From Synechococcus sp. UW140 (GTDB lineage Bacteria; Cyanobacteriota; Cyanobacteriia; PCC-6307; Cyanobiaceae), in contig CAMCMT010000003.1 in NCBI GenBank assembly GCA_945875915.1, forward strand, positions 41,621 to 105,620: 64,000 nt of DNA. The letters run 5' to 3'. A program made the position numbers and the translations under genes. Below the pieces are notes generated by a model that was given only the letters and a program-made list of their open reading frames with translations, was not told the DNA's origin and searched no databases. Positions 6,834 through 19,338 of the stretch are shown in pieces. The first letter of the stretch is position 1. Each line of letters begins with the position of its first letter.

Positions 6834-9566
6834 ATGCGCCTGCTCTCCTGCCGCCTGCAGAACATCCGCGTCCATGGCGACCTGTCCCTGGACTTCGGCC
6901 CGGGCCTGACCCTGATCGGCGGACCCAACGAGACCGGCAAAAGCACTCTGGTGGAGGCCCTGCACCGCTGCCTGTTCCTGCGGGCCACGGCCACGGGCAC
7001 GCCGGTGGAGGCCCTGCAGTCGCGCCTGCACCTGGGCCAACCCCAGGTGGAGTTGGCCTTTGCCGCCCGCGGCGAGAGCTGGACCCTGGTCAAGCGCTTC
7101 AGTGGCAGCTCCGGCAAGGTGCTGTTGCGCTCCGGCGGCGGCAGCCACTGGCAGGGGCCCGAAGCCGAGGAGCAGCTAGCGGAGCTGTTGGGGGTGAAGG
7201 AAACCCTGGGTAGCCGCCAGGCGGGCAGCCTGCTGCGGGGCCGCTGGGCCCATCTATGGGTGATGCAGGGCCGCTCCGGCGACGACCTGCTCGCCCAGGG
7301 CGGCGCCCACTACGACCTGGAGGCCCTGGTGGGCCAGCTCGAGCAGGGCGGCGGCAGCGCCATGCAATCGCCCCAGGACCAACAGCTCGCCAGTCGCCTC
7401 GACACCCTGCTGGCGGAAACCTTCACCCCCGGCCGCGGCAACCTGCGCCGGCAGGCGCCCCTCTGGAGCGCCTGGCAAGCCCTGGAGGCGGCCGAGGCGG
7501 CCGTTCTGCAAGCCCAGGGCCAGCTGGCCGACTACGGCGCTGCCAGCGAGGAGTTGGGCCGCAGCGCCGCCAGCCTGCAGGAGCTGCAGCAGCTCCACCT
7601 ACCCGGGCTACGGCAGCGCCAGCAGCGCCTCCAGGCGGCGGCCACCGAGCGGACCCGGCTGGAGGCCGCCCTGGCCCTGGCCAAGCAGCAACTCGAACCG
7701 CTGCAGTTGCGCCAGCAGGCCCTCGCCCGGGACCTGGCCGAATGGCGCCAGCTGGGGGCCCACCTCACCGGCCTGGGCCAGCAGGCCCTGAACCTAGAAA
7801 CCAGCCGCGAACGGGCCCAGGCCGAGCTGGCCCAGCTGGAGCAGCAGCGGATCGACCAGGAGCAGCAGCGCGCCAGCCTGGAGGTCCAGCGCCAGTCGAT
7901 CACCGAACGGGGCCAATGGCTGCAGCGACTGGTGGAGCAGGCCCGGCTGCAGGCGGACCTGGCCCGGCTCAACGCCCAGCGCGCCCAGCTGGAGCGCCAG
8001 GAGCAGGCCCGCTCCGAGCTGCAGGCCCAACTCGACGCCCTGCCGCCCATCGATGGGGCCGCCCTGGCGGTCCTCCAGGGCCTGGAGCAGGCCCGGCGCG
8101 ATGCCGACACCCGCCTCGGCGCCATGGCCGCCGGGGTGGAGCTGCTGCGGGCCGACTTGCCCGTGACGCTGGCAGGCCAGCCCCTGGAACCGGGCACGGA
8201 CCTGCGCCTCAGCGAAGCCAGCGAGCTGCAGGTGGGCAGCGGCGTGGTGCTGCGCATCAGCCCCGGCGGCGGCCAGGCCCTGGCCCTGGCCCACCAGCAA
8301 CGCCAGCAGAGCGAAACGGCCCTGGGGGCCGCCCTTGGGAGTCTCGGAGTCGCCAACCTGGGGGCCGCTGAAACCCTGGCCCGCCAGCGCCAAGCCCTGG
8401 AGCAGCAACTCGGCGCCCTGGGAAGCGCCCAGGCAGTGGACCCCACGGGGTCCCAGGCGGCGAGCCAGCGACAAGCCATCGAGACCCGGCTGGAGGAGCT
8501 GCATCGCGAGCTGGCCCCCCTGGAGCCCCAGCGCCAGGCCCAGCTCCAGAGCGGCGAGTTGCCCGCCGATCATGGGGCCCTCGAACAGCTGCATCGCCAG
8601 CTGCAGCTGAGCTATGCCGCCACCAGCGGCCCCCTGCGCCAGGCCCAGGCCAGCCTCGCGGCGCTGGCCCAAGGGTTGGAGGCTGCCCGCCAGCGCCAGG
8701 CCGCCAGCAACGAAGCCCTGGCGAGCCTGAAGGGCGAGCGCAGCCACCAACAGGCCCAGGCCGGGGCGTTGGGCCAGCGCCACGGCAGCGAGCTCGCCCT
8801 GGCCGCAGCCCTGCAGCAGGTGGAGGCCCAGGTGGCCAGTGCCACCCGCCAGGTGGGCGCCCTCGGTCAGGAGCTCGCGGCCGTCAGCGGCGGTGATGGC
8901 GCCAGCCAGCTGCCCCAGCTAGGGGCCCAGATCCAGCAGGCCGAAGCCGAGGTGTTGCACCTGATTGCCAGCCAGGCCGCCGCCCGCCAACGCTGCCAAA
9001 CCCTGGGATCCAGCGATCCCCATGGGGCCCTGGAGCAGGCCCAGGCCGCCCTGGAGCAGGCCCAGCGCCATCACAGCGCCCTCAAGCGCCTCAGCGATGG
9101 CCAATTGTTGCTGCGCGACCTGTTCAAGGCGGCCCAGGCCGATCTGTCTAGCCGCTACAGCGAACCGTTGGCCGGGGCGATCAACCGCTATCTCGAGCCC
9201 CTGCTGCCGGCGGGGGCCCGTTGCCAGTTGCGCTACGAGAGCGAGTCGGGCTTCTCCGGCCTGCAACTGCAGCGGGGCCAGGAACGCTTCAGCTTCAGCG
9301 AACTCAGTGGCGGCATGCGCGAACAGCTCGGCACCGCCCTGCGCCTCTCCATGGCCGATGTGCTCAAGGCCGGCCATGACGGCTGCCTGCCCCTGGTCTT
9401 TGATGACGCCTTCACCAATGCCGATCCGCTGCGGCTGGCCCGGCTCCAGCAGATGCTGGCCCTGGCCGGGGCCCGGGGGCTGCAGGTGATCGTGCTCACC
9501 TGCAGCCCCCGGGCCTACACGGGCCTCGATGGCACCACGTTGAACCTGGCGCCGATGGCCCTTTGA
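6834..9566 (+). CDS. SbcC/YhaN-like SMC-type ATPase
   Basis: This 910-residue ATPase is the partner of the upstream nuclease. The N-terminal ATPase half carries Walker A GGPNETGKSTLVEALH near residues 31-46. A very long Gln/Ala/Leu-rich coiled coil fills about 220-770. The C-terminal half carries the ABC signature LSGGMREQLGTALRLS and Walker B PLVFDDAFTNAD. No CxxC zinc-hook is present anywhere in the coiled coil; the few cysteines are in the globular ends. That places it closer to the YhaN type than to SbcC/Rad50. It probably gates the SbcD-like nuclease in an ATP-dependent way. Confidence 0.88.
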   Translation: MRLLSCRLQNIRVHGDLSLDFGPGLTLIGGPNETGKSTLVEALHRCLFLRATATGTPVEALQSRLHLGQPQVELAFAARGESWTLVKRFSGSSGKVLLRSGGGSHWQGPEAEEQLAELLGVKETLGSRQAGSLLRGRWAHLWVMQGRSGDDLLAQGGAHYDLEALVGQLEQGGGSAMQSPQDQQLASRLDTLLAETFTPGRGNLRRQAPLWSAWQALEAAEAAVLQAQGQLADYGAASEELGRSAASLQELQQLHLPGLRQRQQRLQAAATERTRLEAALALAKQQLEPLQLRQQALARDLAEWRQLGAHLTGLGQQALNLETSRERAQAELAQLEQQRIDQEQQRASLEVQRQSITERGQWLQRLVEQARLQADLARLNAQRAQLERQEQARSELQAQLDALPPIDGAALAVLQGLEQARRDADTRLGAMAAGVELLRADLPVTLAGQPLEPGTDLRLSEASELQVGSGVVLRISPGGGQALALAHQQRQQSETALGAALGSLGVANLGAAETLARQRQALEQQLGALGSAQAVDPTGSQAASQRQAIETRLEELHRELAPLEPQRQAQLQSGELPADHGALEQLHRQLQLSYAATSGPLRQAQASLAALAQGLEAARQRQAASNEALASLKGERSHQQAQAGALGQRHGSELALAAALQQVEAQVASATRQVGALGQELAAVSGGDGASQLPQLGAQIQQAEAEVLHLIASQAAARQRCQTLGSSDPHGALEQAQAALEQAQRHHSALKRLSDGQLLLRDLFKAAQADLSSRYSEPLAGAINRYLEPLLPAGARCQLRYESESGFSGLQLQRGQERFSFSELSGGMREQLGTALRLSMADVLKAGHDGCLPLVFDDAFTNADPLRLARLQQMLALAGARGLQVIVLTCSPRAYTGLDGTTLNLAPMAL

Positions 9567-9587
9567 TCTCGCCATCCGGTTGAAAGG

Positions 9588-12206
<2,619 letters not shown>

Positions 12207-12213
12207 GGCGGAT

Positions 12214-12220
12214 CCTCCTT
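12214..12220 (-). promoter_or_regulatory. Strong ribosome binding site of clpB
   Basis: AAGGAGG on the minus strand is seven bases from the ATG at 12206 and decides the clpB start against the longer open frame. Such a full anti-16S match is unusual among the genes of this window. Confidence 0.8.
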
Positions 12221-12361
12221 GGAGGGGCTTTGGACAGGACCGTATGGCGGGCGGCCTAGGCGGCAGGAGAGGAGCACCGAACCGGCCGGGACGGCCCACC
12301 CACCCCAGGTTGGGCTGACCGTCCCAGGTTGGCGCAGGAACCGTCCCTTAAGAACCAGGCT

Positions 12362-12390
12362 GGCGTTTGGCACCCCATCTGCCAAACGCC
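12362..12390. other. Perfect 11-bp inverted repeat upstream of clpB and the Asn/Tyr-rich gene
   Basis: GGCGTTTGGCA and its exact reverse complement TGCCAAACGCC flank a seven-base loop. It lies in the 250-base gap between clpB and the divergent gene at 12457. No T-run follows on either strand, so it is not a standard terminator. It could be an operator for either gene or an RNA hairpin in a leader. Confidence 0.7.
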
Positions 12391-12456
12391 GCCAAGGCCC
12401 GCGGGCGTGGCTAAACCTGAACTATCGACCGGCCTTCCCGACCAGGCCCCCCTGCC

Positions 12457-13368
12457 ATGACCCCTGACCTCACCTGCGTTTCGTTGTCCTCGCGGCCCCA
12501 GATCCCTGGGGGAGGACGCCGCTCCCTGCCAGCGAGCGTGCCCCCCAACCGCACCAAAGCTGGGGCGACGGCGCTGCGCCCCCTGCTGGCCGCCAGCCTG
12601 GTGGCCCTGGGCGCCCTAGCCCCCCTGGCCGGCCAGGCCTGGGAGGTGCGCGGCGGGGGCTTCGATGGCGATCGGGCCGGTGGGGGCGGCGCCTATCACT
12701 TCAGTGGCTCCAACTGGCAGGGCGGCTACAACGGCGGCCACCCCCTCTATGGCGATGGGGCCAGGCCGGCCTTTGGCGATGGGGCCCGGCCGGCCTATGG
12801 CCAGGGCTTCAATCCCGGCCCCTACAACCGACCTGCCGCAGAGAATCCCTACAACTCAAATTACAATCGCATTAACACTTATCCCTACAATCGAGCCGTC
12901 GTTAATCCATACAACCGCCCCTACAACGGACCCAATAATTTCTACAATCGACCCTACAATGGCTACCATCCAGCCTGGAACAATGGTGGCTACTGGAACA
13001 GCCGGCCCTGGAATGCGGGCTGGTATCGCTGGCAGCCAACCTCCTGGGGCTGGTGGGGTGGCAATGCCATGGCCTGGGGCCTGGCGGGCCTGGCCACCGG
13101 CGCCGCCATCACGTCCTTGGTGAATAACGCCGCCGCAGTGCAATCGCCCCTGATTGTGGTGCCCCAGACCAACTACCAGCTCAACTACGGCTCGGTGGAG
13201 GCGGTGGGCAACTACGGCGTCAGTTTCAGCTACCTGGTCAATGGCCTGCCGCTCTATGGCGGCGCCAATTGCCAGCAGGGGCTGCTTAATGGCCAGATCC
13301 CGGCCAATGGCAACCAGGCCCAGTTACTGAATGCGGTCTGCCAGGTGGCCTACGGCAACGGCGGCTGA
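12457..13368 (+). CDS. Exported Asn/Tyr/Gly-rich repeat protein
   Basis: I do not recognise a family for this 303-residue protein. After a long N-terminus, a signal-like segment (LLAASLVALGALAPLAGQAWE, about 46-66) is followed by a Gly-rich part and then an Asn/Tyr/Pro-rich part. The latter has many short variants of PYNRPYN (about 125-180), then a Trp-rich stretch. A hydrophobic Ala/Gly segment AWGLAGLATGAAITSLVNNAA follows, and a C-terminal region with one Cys (GANCQQG). The composition suggests an extracellular or envelope-associated structural protein. An ATG further in could be the true start, because the first 40 residues look noncoding in character. Confidence 0.7.
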   Translation: MTPDLTCVSLSSRPQIPGGGRRSLPASVPPNRTKAGATALRPLLAASLVALGALAPLAGQAWEVRGGGFDGDRAGGGGAYHFSGSNWQGGYNGGHPLYGDGARPAFGDGARPAYGQGFNPGPYNRPAAENPYNSNYNRINTYPYNRAVVNPYNRPYNGPNNFYNRPYNGYHPAWNNGGYWNSRPWNAGWYRWQPTSWGWWGGNAMAWGLAGLATGAAITSLVNNAAAVQSPLIVVPQTNYQLNYGSVEAVGNYGVSFSYLVNGLPLYGGANCQQGLLNGQIPANGNQAQLLNAVCQVAYGNGG

Positions 13369-13384
13369 GCTTCGCTTGCCTGCT

Positions 13385-13416
13385 GCTTGGCTTGCCAGGA
13401 GCTTGGTTTGCCAGGA
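13385..13416 (+). repeat. Two-copy 16-base tandem repeat
   Basis: GCTTGGCTTGCCAGGA is immediately followed by GCTTGGTTTGCCAGGA, one base different. It lies just after the stop of the Asn/Tyr-rich gene. No function is evident. Confidence 0.6.
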
Positions 13417-13481
13417 GGCTCGCCCCAGCCCCGTCTTGCCCAACCGGGCGGGGCCTCAGACGCCAGGGGCTCGGCTGGGAC

Positions 13482-13859
13482 TCAGAGCCCCTGCCACTGC
13501 GGGTTGGGGCAGAGCTTGAGCGGACAGCCATCGGCGCCGTAGATCGCATCGGCAGGGGACAGGCAGCCAGAGGCATTTTTTGCCTTCACCTCGCCCGGCT
13601 TCAGGCGCTTGGGCTGCAAAAAGGGCATGTCGCTGGGGACCAGTAGCGGGCAACGGCTGCCCTGGCGCGGCAGGTCGTCGCCATACAAGCCTTGGAGCTG
13701 GCCTGCTCCAGGCTGGCCTTGGGCCGGGATCTGGCCCAAGGCGGGGGCAGCTGCCGCTGGGGCCTCAGGGGCCCCGAGGAGGCCAGCCAGGAGCAAGGCC
13801 GAGCCCAGGGCTAACAGGTTCGGAGCTACCTGCAGCCTGTCTTGCCGGGCCCTTGCCAT
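13482..13859 (-). CDS. Small exported Cys-containing cyanobacterial protein
   Basis: The protein has 125 residues. A signal peptide is clear: hydrophobic LLALGSALLLAGLLGAPEAPAAAA after a basic start. The mature part ends with four cysteines in SRCPLL, ASGCLSP, DGCPLKLC. The last block GCLSPADAIYGADGCP looks like a conserved core, and the cysteines may form disulfides in the periplasm or lumen. I do not know a function. It is convergent with the gene ending at 13368. Confidence 0.65.
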   Translation of the reverse strand: MARARQDRLQVAPNLLALGSALLLAGLLGAPEAPAAAAPALGQIPAQGQPGAGQLQGLYGDDLPRQGSRCPLLVPSDMPFLQPKRLKPGEVKAKNASGCLSPADAIYGADGCPLKLCPNPQWQGL

Positions 13860-13971
13860 GATGCTGAATCGAGCGTTCAGGCAGTCTGCCTGAGCCAGAT
13901 CCCGCCGGAGTCAGAGCCCCCCTTTGGGCGGCCTCCCCTGCCCCGGCCCGTCCCCTTGCCAGAGACCCTCG

Positions 13972-14262
13972 GTGACAACCGCCCCCAACAGCCCAGCCCC
14001 CCAACCTGAAGATGGATCAGGGGACGTTCCGGCAAGCTCCTTGGGTCAAGGACAGGGCCTAGAGCCCGCAGGGTTGATCGAGCAGCTCGCCCAAGAGTCG
14101 CGGGAGTTTGATGGCACCGGCGCCGATCCGGAGCGCAATTGCTGGCTAGTGGTCCATCGCCACCACCATGGGATGCTGCCGAGCGAATACGACATTCGCG
14201 AGATCCCAGAAGACTTCTACCTGGCAGTTTTAGCGGCCCGGCGAGCCAGCGATCCGGCCTGA
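13972..14262 (+). CDS. Conserved hypothetical protein
   Basis: This protein has 96 residues from the GTG at 13972; a TTG at 13924 is possible but adds a Pro/Cys-rich tail that looks noncoding. The first half is low complexity. The second half is compact: NCWLVVHRHHHGMLPSEYDIREIPEDFYLAVLAARRAS. This resembles a small soluble picocyanobacterial protein of unknown function. Nothing in the context assigns a role. Confidence 0.6.
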   Translation: MTTAPNSPAPQPEDGSGDVPASSLGQGQGLEPAGLIEQLAQESREFDGTGADPERNCWLVVHRHHHGMLPSEYDIREIPEDFYLAVLAARRASDPA

Positions 14263-14363
14263 ATCATCCCCATGGAGTCCCATTCCATAGGGCTCCTTGC
14301 CATGGAATCGGCCTAGGGGGATGGCTTCGGGCAAGAGCATTTGCTGAACCCATGCCAAGCCAA

Positions 14364-14387
14364 CAAAAAAAGACCCCTTAAGGGGTC
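14364..14387 (-). terminator. Rho-independent terminator of petJ
   Basis: On the minus strand the perfect palindrome GACCCCTTAAGGGGTC is followed directly by seven T residues. It lies 36 bases after the cytochrome c6 stop codon. Confidence 0.88.
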
Positions 14388-14423
14388 CTTCGTGCACAGG
14401 CGAGCAAGCTTGCCTAGGGAAGA

Positions 14424-14765
14424 TCAGGCCCAGCCTTTGATGGTCTGGGATTCGATGTAGGCCGCCACATCTTCGATGTCAGGGCCGCTGAGCTTGCCAC
14501 CGAAGGCGGGCATGGCGTTTTTGCCATTAGTGACTTGATACACAATCGCCGCCTCATGGCCAGCGCTGTAGTTGGCCAAGTAGGCCTCAAGGGCATCCTG
14601 CTTGAGGGTGCGTTCCGCATTCACCACGTTGCCGCCACCCATGTGGCAAGCGGCGCAGTTGGCGGAGAAGATCTGGGCGCCGTGGGTCGCATCGGCGGCA
14701 AAGCTGGGAGCTGCACCCAGCACCAGCGCCAGGCAAAAAGCGATCAGAGATAGAAAACGGCGCAT
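14424..14765 (-). CDS. petJ: Cytochrome c6 (cytochrome c553)
   Basis: The precursor has 113 residues. A signal peptide (MRRFLSLIAFCLALVLGAAPSFA) directs it to the thylakoid lumen. The mature part of about 88 residues has the haem motif CAACH and the distal methionine in NGKNAMPAF. It ends with IEDVAAYIESQTIKGWA, as cytochromes c6 do. It carries electrons from cytochrome b6f to photosystem I, and also to cytochrome oxidase, in place of or alongside plastocyanin. It is a single-gene unit, with a terminator 36 bases downstream. No copper-responsive site was identified. Confidence 0.94.
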   Translation of the reverse strand: MRRFLSLIAFCLALVLGAAPSFAADATHGAQIFSANCAACHMGGGNVVNAERTLKQDALEAYLANYSAGHEAAIVYQVTNGKNAMPAFGGKLSGPDIEDVAAYIESQTIKGWA

Positions 14766-14889
14766 CGGAGCTCGTTCAACCCCCTGAAGTTAGGGCTGAA
14801 GGGGGCCGCTCTGTTGGGCCTGCCACTTGGATCGAAACACTTTGTCGGGGAAGGGGCCCCGGGGTGGATGGCTCTCGTAAGCCCGGCCC

Positions 14890-15885
14890 TTACAGCCGGC
14901 CCCGCTGGGCCAGGCCCGCCGCCTCAAAAACGGCCTCCAGACTGGGGGCGCCACTGACCAGGCCGAACCGTTCCGGTGGACTGACCGGCTCATGCTGGAA
15001 ATAGCGCTGGCGAATCGAGAAGCGATCCCAGGCGTTCACCTCAATGCGCAGCAGCTTGATCAGGCCCTCGATCAACCAGCCGGTTAGGTCAACGCCAAAG
15101 GGGGCCTGCCAGACGCCACGCCAGCGGCAGAGGCGGCTGACCGTGCCATTGACCGTGACCACGGGCTGGCCCAGCACTAGGCGCCGAACCGCACCCTGGC
15201 CGGGCTCCGGGTTGGCCTGGTGGGGCCGGGTGGCCAGGTGGACGCAAACCCGGGCGATGTCGCCGGCATGGATGAAGTGGAAGCTGGCGTCGGTACGCAG
15301 CCAGCTGGCCAGCCACAGCCAGCGGGTTGCTTCGGCCAGGCCGGTGGTGAGATAGCTGGTGGGGAAGGGGCCGCCGCCATCAACCCGACCACCAAACACC
15401 AGGGTGGGGAACACGGCCACGATCCGCTCCGCCAGGGGATGCTGCTCGAGCTGCTCCAGGCAGATGGCCTTGGTTTGGATGTATTCGGTGCCGAACTCCA
15501 TCGCCTCGGGGAGGGTTTGCAGCTGGCGGTTGAGGATGCTGGCGGTCGAGAAATAGATCACCTGCTGCAGCCGCCCGGGATCGGCGGCAGCCAGCAGGGC
15601 CTTCACCGCCACCACGTTCACCTGCATCGCCCGCTCAGGGTCGCCCCAGGCGGTGGCGGTGTGGATGATGCGATCGGCGCTGGCAATCAGATCGCGGTGG
15701 GGCTTGCCCTCACGCAGGTCGCCCACCAGCAGGGTGATGCGGGGATGGTCCACCGGTACGGCGGTGAGCTTGGCCGGATCCCGCAGCCAGAGCAACAACT
15801 CGGCGTCGGTCTCGCGGAAGAGCTGCTCAGCGATGTGCTGGCCGACGCAGCCACTGGCGCCGGTGATCAGGATCCGCTGGCTCAA
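14890..15885 (-). CDS. NAD(P)-dependent epimerase/dehydratase (extended SDR)
   Basis: This 331-residue protein has a Rossmann fold: [15 protein letters not shown] gives the GxxGxxG nucleotide site at residues 9-15, and YIQTK near residue 149 gives the YxxxK catalytic pair. [11 protein letters not shown] resembles the substrate-domain segment of sugar-nucleotide epimerases. The substrate is not evident. Its ATG overlaps the hemE stop by four bases, so it is translationally coupled to hemE. A role in tetrapyrrole metabolism cannot be claimed from this alone. Confidence 0.87.
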   Translation of the reverse strand: MSQRILITGASGCVGQHIAEQLFRETDAELLLWLRDPAKLTAVPVDHPRITLLVGDLREGKPHRDLIASADRIIHTATAWGDPERAMQVNVVAVKALLAAADPGRLQQVIYFSTASILNRQLQTLPEAMEFGTEYIQTKAICLEQLEQHPLAERIVAVFPTLVFGGRVDGGGPFPTSYLTTGLAEATRWLWLASWLRTDASFHFIHAGDIARVCVHLATRPHQANPEPGQGAVRRLVLGQPVVTVNGTVSRLCRWRGVWQAPFGVDLTGWLIEGLIKLLRIEVNAWDRFSIRQRYFQHEPVSPPERFGLVSGAPSLEAVFEAAGLAQRGRL

Positions 15886-16940
15886 ACGCCAGCTCCGATC
15901 AACTCATTCACCGCTTTACCCGTCTCAAAGAAGACGCGGGCGTTGTCTTCTGGGGTGCCGGGCAGGATGCCGTGGCCCAGGTTGAGGATGTGCTTGCGGC
16001 CCTTGGCCTTGCGCACACAATCGATGATCCGCGCACGGATCGCTTCTGGGGTGCCAAACAGCAGGCCGGGATCGACGTTGCCCTGCACGCCGATGTGCTC
16101 GGGCAGGCGGGCCAGGCCCTCGGCCATGTCCACGGTCCAATCCAAGGAGATGATGTCCACACCAGTGCGGGCCATGCGCTCCAGCACCCCGGCGCTGCCG
16201 GAGATATAGAGAATCAAAGGGGTGTCTGGGTGGGTGGCCTTGACCTGGTCGATCACCCGTTTTTGGTAGGGGGCCGCAAAGGTGTCGTAGTCGGCAGGCG
16301 AGAGCTGGCCTGCCCAAGAATCAAACATCTGCACCACCTGGGCGCCGGAATCGATCTGATAGCGCACGTAGGTGGCGATCGAATCGGCCAGATGGGCCAG
16401 CAGCTTGTGCAGGAGCACGGGCTCCTGGAAGGCCATCGCCTTGATCACGGCGTAGTTCTTGGAGCTTTTGCCCTCCACCGCATAGGCGGCCAGGGTCCAG
16501 GGGGCGCCCACGAAACCGAGCACGGCGGCCTCGTTGCCAACATCGCGGCGCAGGCGGCCCAGCACCTCACCCACAAACGGCAGGGCCTCGGCCGGATCCA
16601 GGGGCCGCAGGGCATCCACCTGGGCCTGGGAGCGGATGGCGGGCTCGATGATGGGACCACGGCTTTCGATGATGTCGAAGTCGATGCCCATGCCCGGCAG
16701 GGGCGTGAGGATGTCGGAAAAGAGGATCACGCCATCGGGCTTGAAGGCGTGGAAAGGCTGCATCGAGATCTCATAGGAGAGATCCGGGTTCTCGGAGCGT
16801 TCGCGGAAGCCCGGGTGCCGGTCGCGCAGGTCCCGATAGACCTTCATGTAACGACCGGCCTGGCGCATCATCCAGACCGGAGGACGCTCCACCTGCTCAC
16901 CTCGGGCGGCGCGCAGCAGCAGGGGGGCGGTTCCAGACAT
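15882..16940 (-). CDS. hemE: Uroporphyrinogen decarboxylase
   Basis: HemE (352 residues) converts uroporphyrinogen III to coproporphyrinogen III, the branch of tetrapyrrole synthesis leading to haem and chlorophyll. The N-terminal signature [14 protein letters not shown] is at about residues 20-33. The second family segment, [16 protein letters not shown], is near 143-158, and catalytic Tyr/Asp-containing regions such as [16 protein letters not shown] are intact. The length is standard. It lies 26 bases downstream of glgB on the same strand. Confidence 0.97.
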   Translation of the reverse strand: MSGTAPLLLRAARGEQVERPPVWMMRQAGRYMKVYRDLRDRHPGFRERSENPDLSYEISMQPFHAFKPDGVILFSDILTPLPGMGIDFDIIESRGPIIEPAIRSQAQVDALRPLDPAEALPFVGEVLGRLRRDVGNEAAVLGFVGAPWTLAAYAVEGKSSKNYAVIKAMAFQEPVLLHKLLAHLADSIATYVRYQIDSGAQVVQMFDSWAGQLSPADYDTFAAPYQKRVIDQVKATHPDTPLILYISGSAGVLERMARTGVDIISLDWTVDMAEGLARLPEHIGVQGNVDPGLLFGTPEAIRARIIDCVRKAKGRKHILNLGHGILPGTPEDNARVFFETGKAVNELIGAGV

Positions 16941-16966
16941 GGCGAAAAGCGAGGCCAGGGGCGAAC

Positions 16967-19276
16967 TTACCCGATGGCAGCGCCACTTTCGGCATCGGCG
17001 TCACACAGCTCCCGACTCCGTTTCTCATCACGCTGCAGCACCAGCACGCTCAGGGGCGGCAGGCAGAGGTTGAGGGACTGGTCGTAGCCATGGATGCCGA
17101 CGGCATCGCTGAACTTGCCGCCCAAGTTGCCCTGGTTGCTGCCGCCATAGCGCTCGGCATCGGTGTTGAACACCTCGGTGTAATAGCCCTCCATCGGCAC
17201 CCCAACCCGGTAAAGGGCATGGCTCTGGGGCGTGAAGTTGCAAACCACCAGCACCCAGCGGCCCGTGGTGCTCTCGCGCCTCATGAAGCTGATCACCGAG
17301 TGGCGGTTGTCGTTGCAATCGATCCACTGGAAGCCGAACTGGTCAAAATCGTCGCCCCAGAGGGCCCGCTCCGATTTGTAGAAGACGTTGAGGTCGTCCA
17401 CGAGGCGCTGCAGGCCGCGATGGGGTTCGTGCTCGAGTAATTCCCATTGCAGGTCGCCCCACACATTCCATTCGGAGCGCTGGCCAAACTCCATCCCCAT
17501 GAAGATGGTTTTCTTGCCCGGGTGGGTCCACATGTAGGCGAGCAGGGCGCGCACATTGGCGAACTTCTGAAAGTCGTCTCCCGGCATCTTGTGCAGCAAG
17601 TGGCTCTTGCCATGCACCACCTCATCGTGGCTAAGCGCCAGCATGAAGTTCTCGGTGTAGTTGTACCAGATCGAAAAGGTGAGGTTGTTCTGGTGGAATT
17701 GGCGGAACCAGTGATCCAGCTCGAAGTAATCGAGCATGTCGTGCATCCACCCCATGTTCCATTTGAGGTTGAAGCCCAGACCCCCCATGCTGGTGGGTTG
17801 GGTCACCATCGGCCAGGTGGTGGATTCCTCGGCAATCGAGAGGGCCCCCGGGAAATGCTCGAACAGCACATGGTTGGCCTGCTGCAGGAACAGCACCGCC
17901 TCGGTGTTCTCGCGGCCGCCCTGGTCGTTGACAAGCCACTCGCCGTCGGGGCGCAGGTAATCGCGATAGAGCATCGAGGCCACCGCATCAACGCGGATGC
18001 CGTCAATGTGGAATTGCTCGAACCAATAGATTACATTTGCCACTAGGAAGTTACGAACTTCGTTGCGGCTGTAGTTGAAAATCAAGGTGCCCCATTCCTT
18101 GTGCTCGCCAATGCGAGGATCGGCATGCTCATACAAATGGGCGCCATCGAAGAAGGCCAGGCCATGGCTGTCCTTGGGAAAATGGCCCGGTACCCAATCG
18201 AGAATCACCCCGATGCCCTCGGCGTGGCAGCGATCCACAAAGGCCCGGAATTCGTCGGGAGTGCCGAAGCGACTGGTGGGCGCGTACCAGCCCGTCACCT
18301 GATAGCCCCAGGAGCCATCGAAGGGATGCTCCGAAATCGGCATCAGCTCGATATGGGTAAAGCCGCGGGCCAACACATAGGGAATCAGCCGATCGGTTAG
18401 TTCCGGATAGGTGAGCAGGCGGGCACCGGGCTTAAGGTCGGCGGCCGCCACGGGGGGCCGGGCGCTGCCATCGGCTTCTAGATAGGGGTGGTCGGCGCTG
18501 GCGTGCATCCAGCTGCCCAGGTGCATCTCGTACACCGAGATCGGCTGGTCGAGGGGATTGGCGTTGTCCCGCTCGGCCATCCAGCTGGCGTCGCCCCAGC
18601 TGTAGGTATCAAGTTCCGCCACCACCGAACCGGTCTGGGGCCGGATCTCATGGCGGAAGCCGTAGGGATCGGCCTTCTGGTAGCAATCCCCATCGGGGCT
18701 ACGCACCTCATATTTGTAGATCTGGCCGGGCTTCAGGCCTGGGATAAACAGCTCCCAGCTGCCCCCCACCCGCGACTGCATCGGATGATGGCGCCCATCC
18801 CAGCCATTGAAATCGCCAAGGACAGAGACACTGCGGGCATTGGGCGCCCAGAGACAAAACTGCACCCCGGCGATGCCGTTGTGCTCGGTGGCATGGGCGC
18901 CCATGCGCCGCCAGATGTGGTGGTGGTTGCCTTCGGCAAACAGCAACCGGTCCAGCTCGCCCATCCACTCGTGGCGGAAGGACCAGGGGTCGTGCTGGTC
19001 ATGCTCCATGCCGCCGCGCCGGACGCGCAGCTGATAGGCGCTGCCTGGATCGCTCTCCAGGGCTGCCTCGAACACCCAGGGGTGGTTGGGCGTGGCCATG
19101 GCCAGGGTCTGGCCGGCGACCAGCAACTCCACCTGCTCCGCGTCCGGCATCCAGCAGCGCACCACCCAGCCGCCACCCTCTTGGGGCTGGGGTCCCAGGA
19201 TGGCCAGGGGGTGGTCATGGCGGCATTCCGCCAGCCTGTGGGCATCGTCCACCATCCAATCGAGCCGGACCAGCAC
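16967..19276 (-). CDS. glgB: 1,4-alpha-glucan branching enzyme
   Basis: GlgB (769 residues) introduces alpha-1,6 branches into glycogen, the main carbon store. It has two N-terminal CBM48/E-set domains (the second around [25 protein letters not shown]), a GH13 barrel, and a C-terminal beta domain. Catalytic landmarks are [15 protein letters not shown] (nucleophile Asp), [10 protein letters not shown] (acid Glu) and [10 protein letters not shown]. The start is a GTG, with [19 protein letters not shown] beginning as in the family; an internal ATG at 19255 would drop only seven residues. The gene is followed by hemE. Confidence 0.97.
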   Translation of the reverse strand: MLVRLDWMVDDAHRLAECRHDHPLAILGPQPQEGGGWVVRCWMPDAEQVELLVAGQTLAMATPNHPWVFEAALESDPGSAYQLRVRRGGMEHDQHDPWSFRHEWMGELDRLLFAEGNHHHIWRRMGAHATEHNGIAGVQFCLWAPNARSVSVLGDFNGWDGRHHPMQSRVGGSWELFIPGLKPGQIYKYEVRSPDGDCYQKADPYGFRHEIRPQTGSVVAELDTYSWGDASWMAERDNANPLDQPISVYEMHLGSWMHASADHPYLEADGSARPPVAAADLKPGARLLTYPELTDRLIPYVLARGFTHIELMPISEHPFDGSWGYQVTGWYAPTSRFGTPDEFRAFVDRCHAEGIGVILDWVPGHFPKDSHGLAFFDGAHLYEHADPRIGEHKEWGTLIFNYSRNEVRNFLVANVIYWFEQFHIDGIRVDAVASMLYRDYLRPDGEWLVNDQGGRENTEAVLFLQQANHVLFEHFPGALSIAEESTTWPMVTQPTSMGGLGFNLKWNMGWMHDMLDYFELDHWFRQFHQNNLTFSIWYNYTENFMLALSHDEVVHGKSHLLHKMPGDDFQKFANVRALLAYMWTHPGKKTIFMGMEFGQRSEWNVWGDLQWELLEHEPHRGLQRLVDDLNVFYKSERALWGDDFDQFGFQWIDCNDNRHSVISFMRRESTTGRWVLVVCNFTPQSHALYRVGVPMEGYYTEVFNTDAERYGGSNQGNLGGKFSDAVGIHGYDQSLNLCLPPLSVLVLQRDEKRSRELCDADAESGAAIG

Positions 19277-19338
19277 AGGCTTCAGGGCAGCAACGTGGCT
19301 GGGAGCTTAGGCGCCGCAGTCAGGCCCCCAGGACGAAT

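Noticed and set aside
7256..8371. Long Pro/Gly/Arg-rich frame inside the SbcC-like gene
   Set aside because: It is a G+C-driven shadow of the real frame, with no start site or motif.
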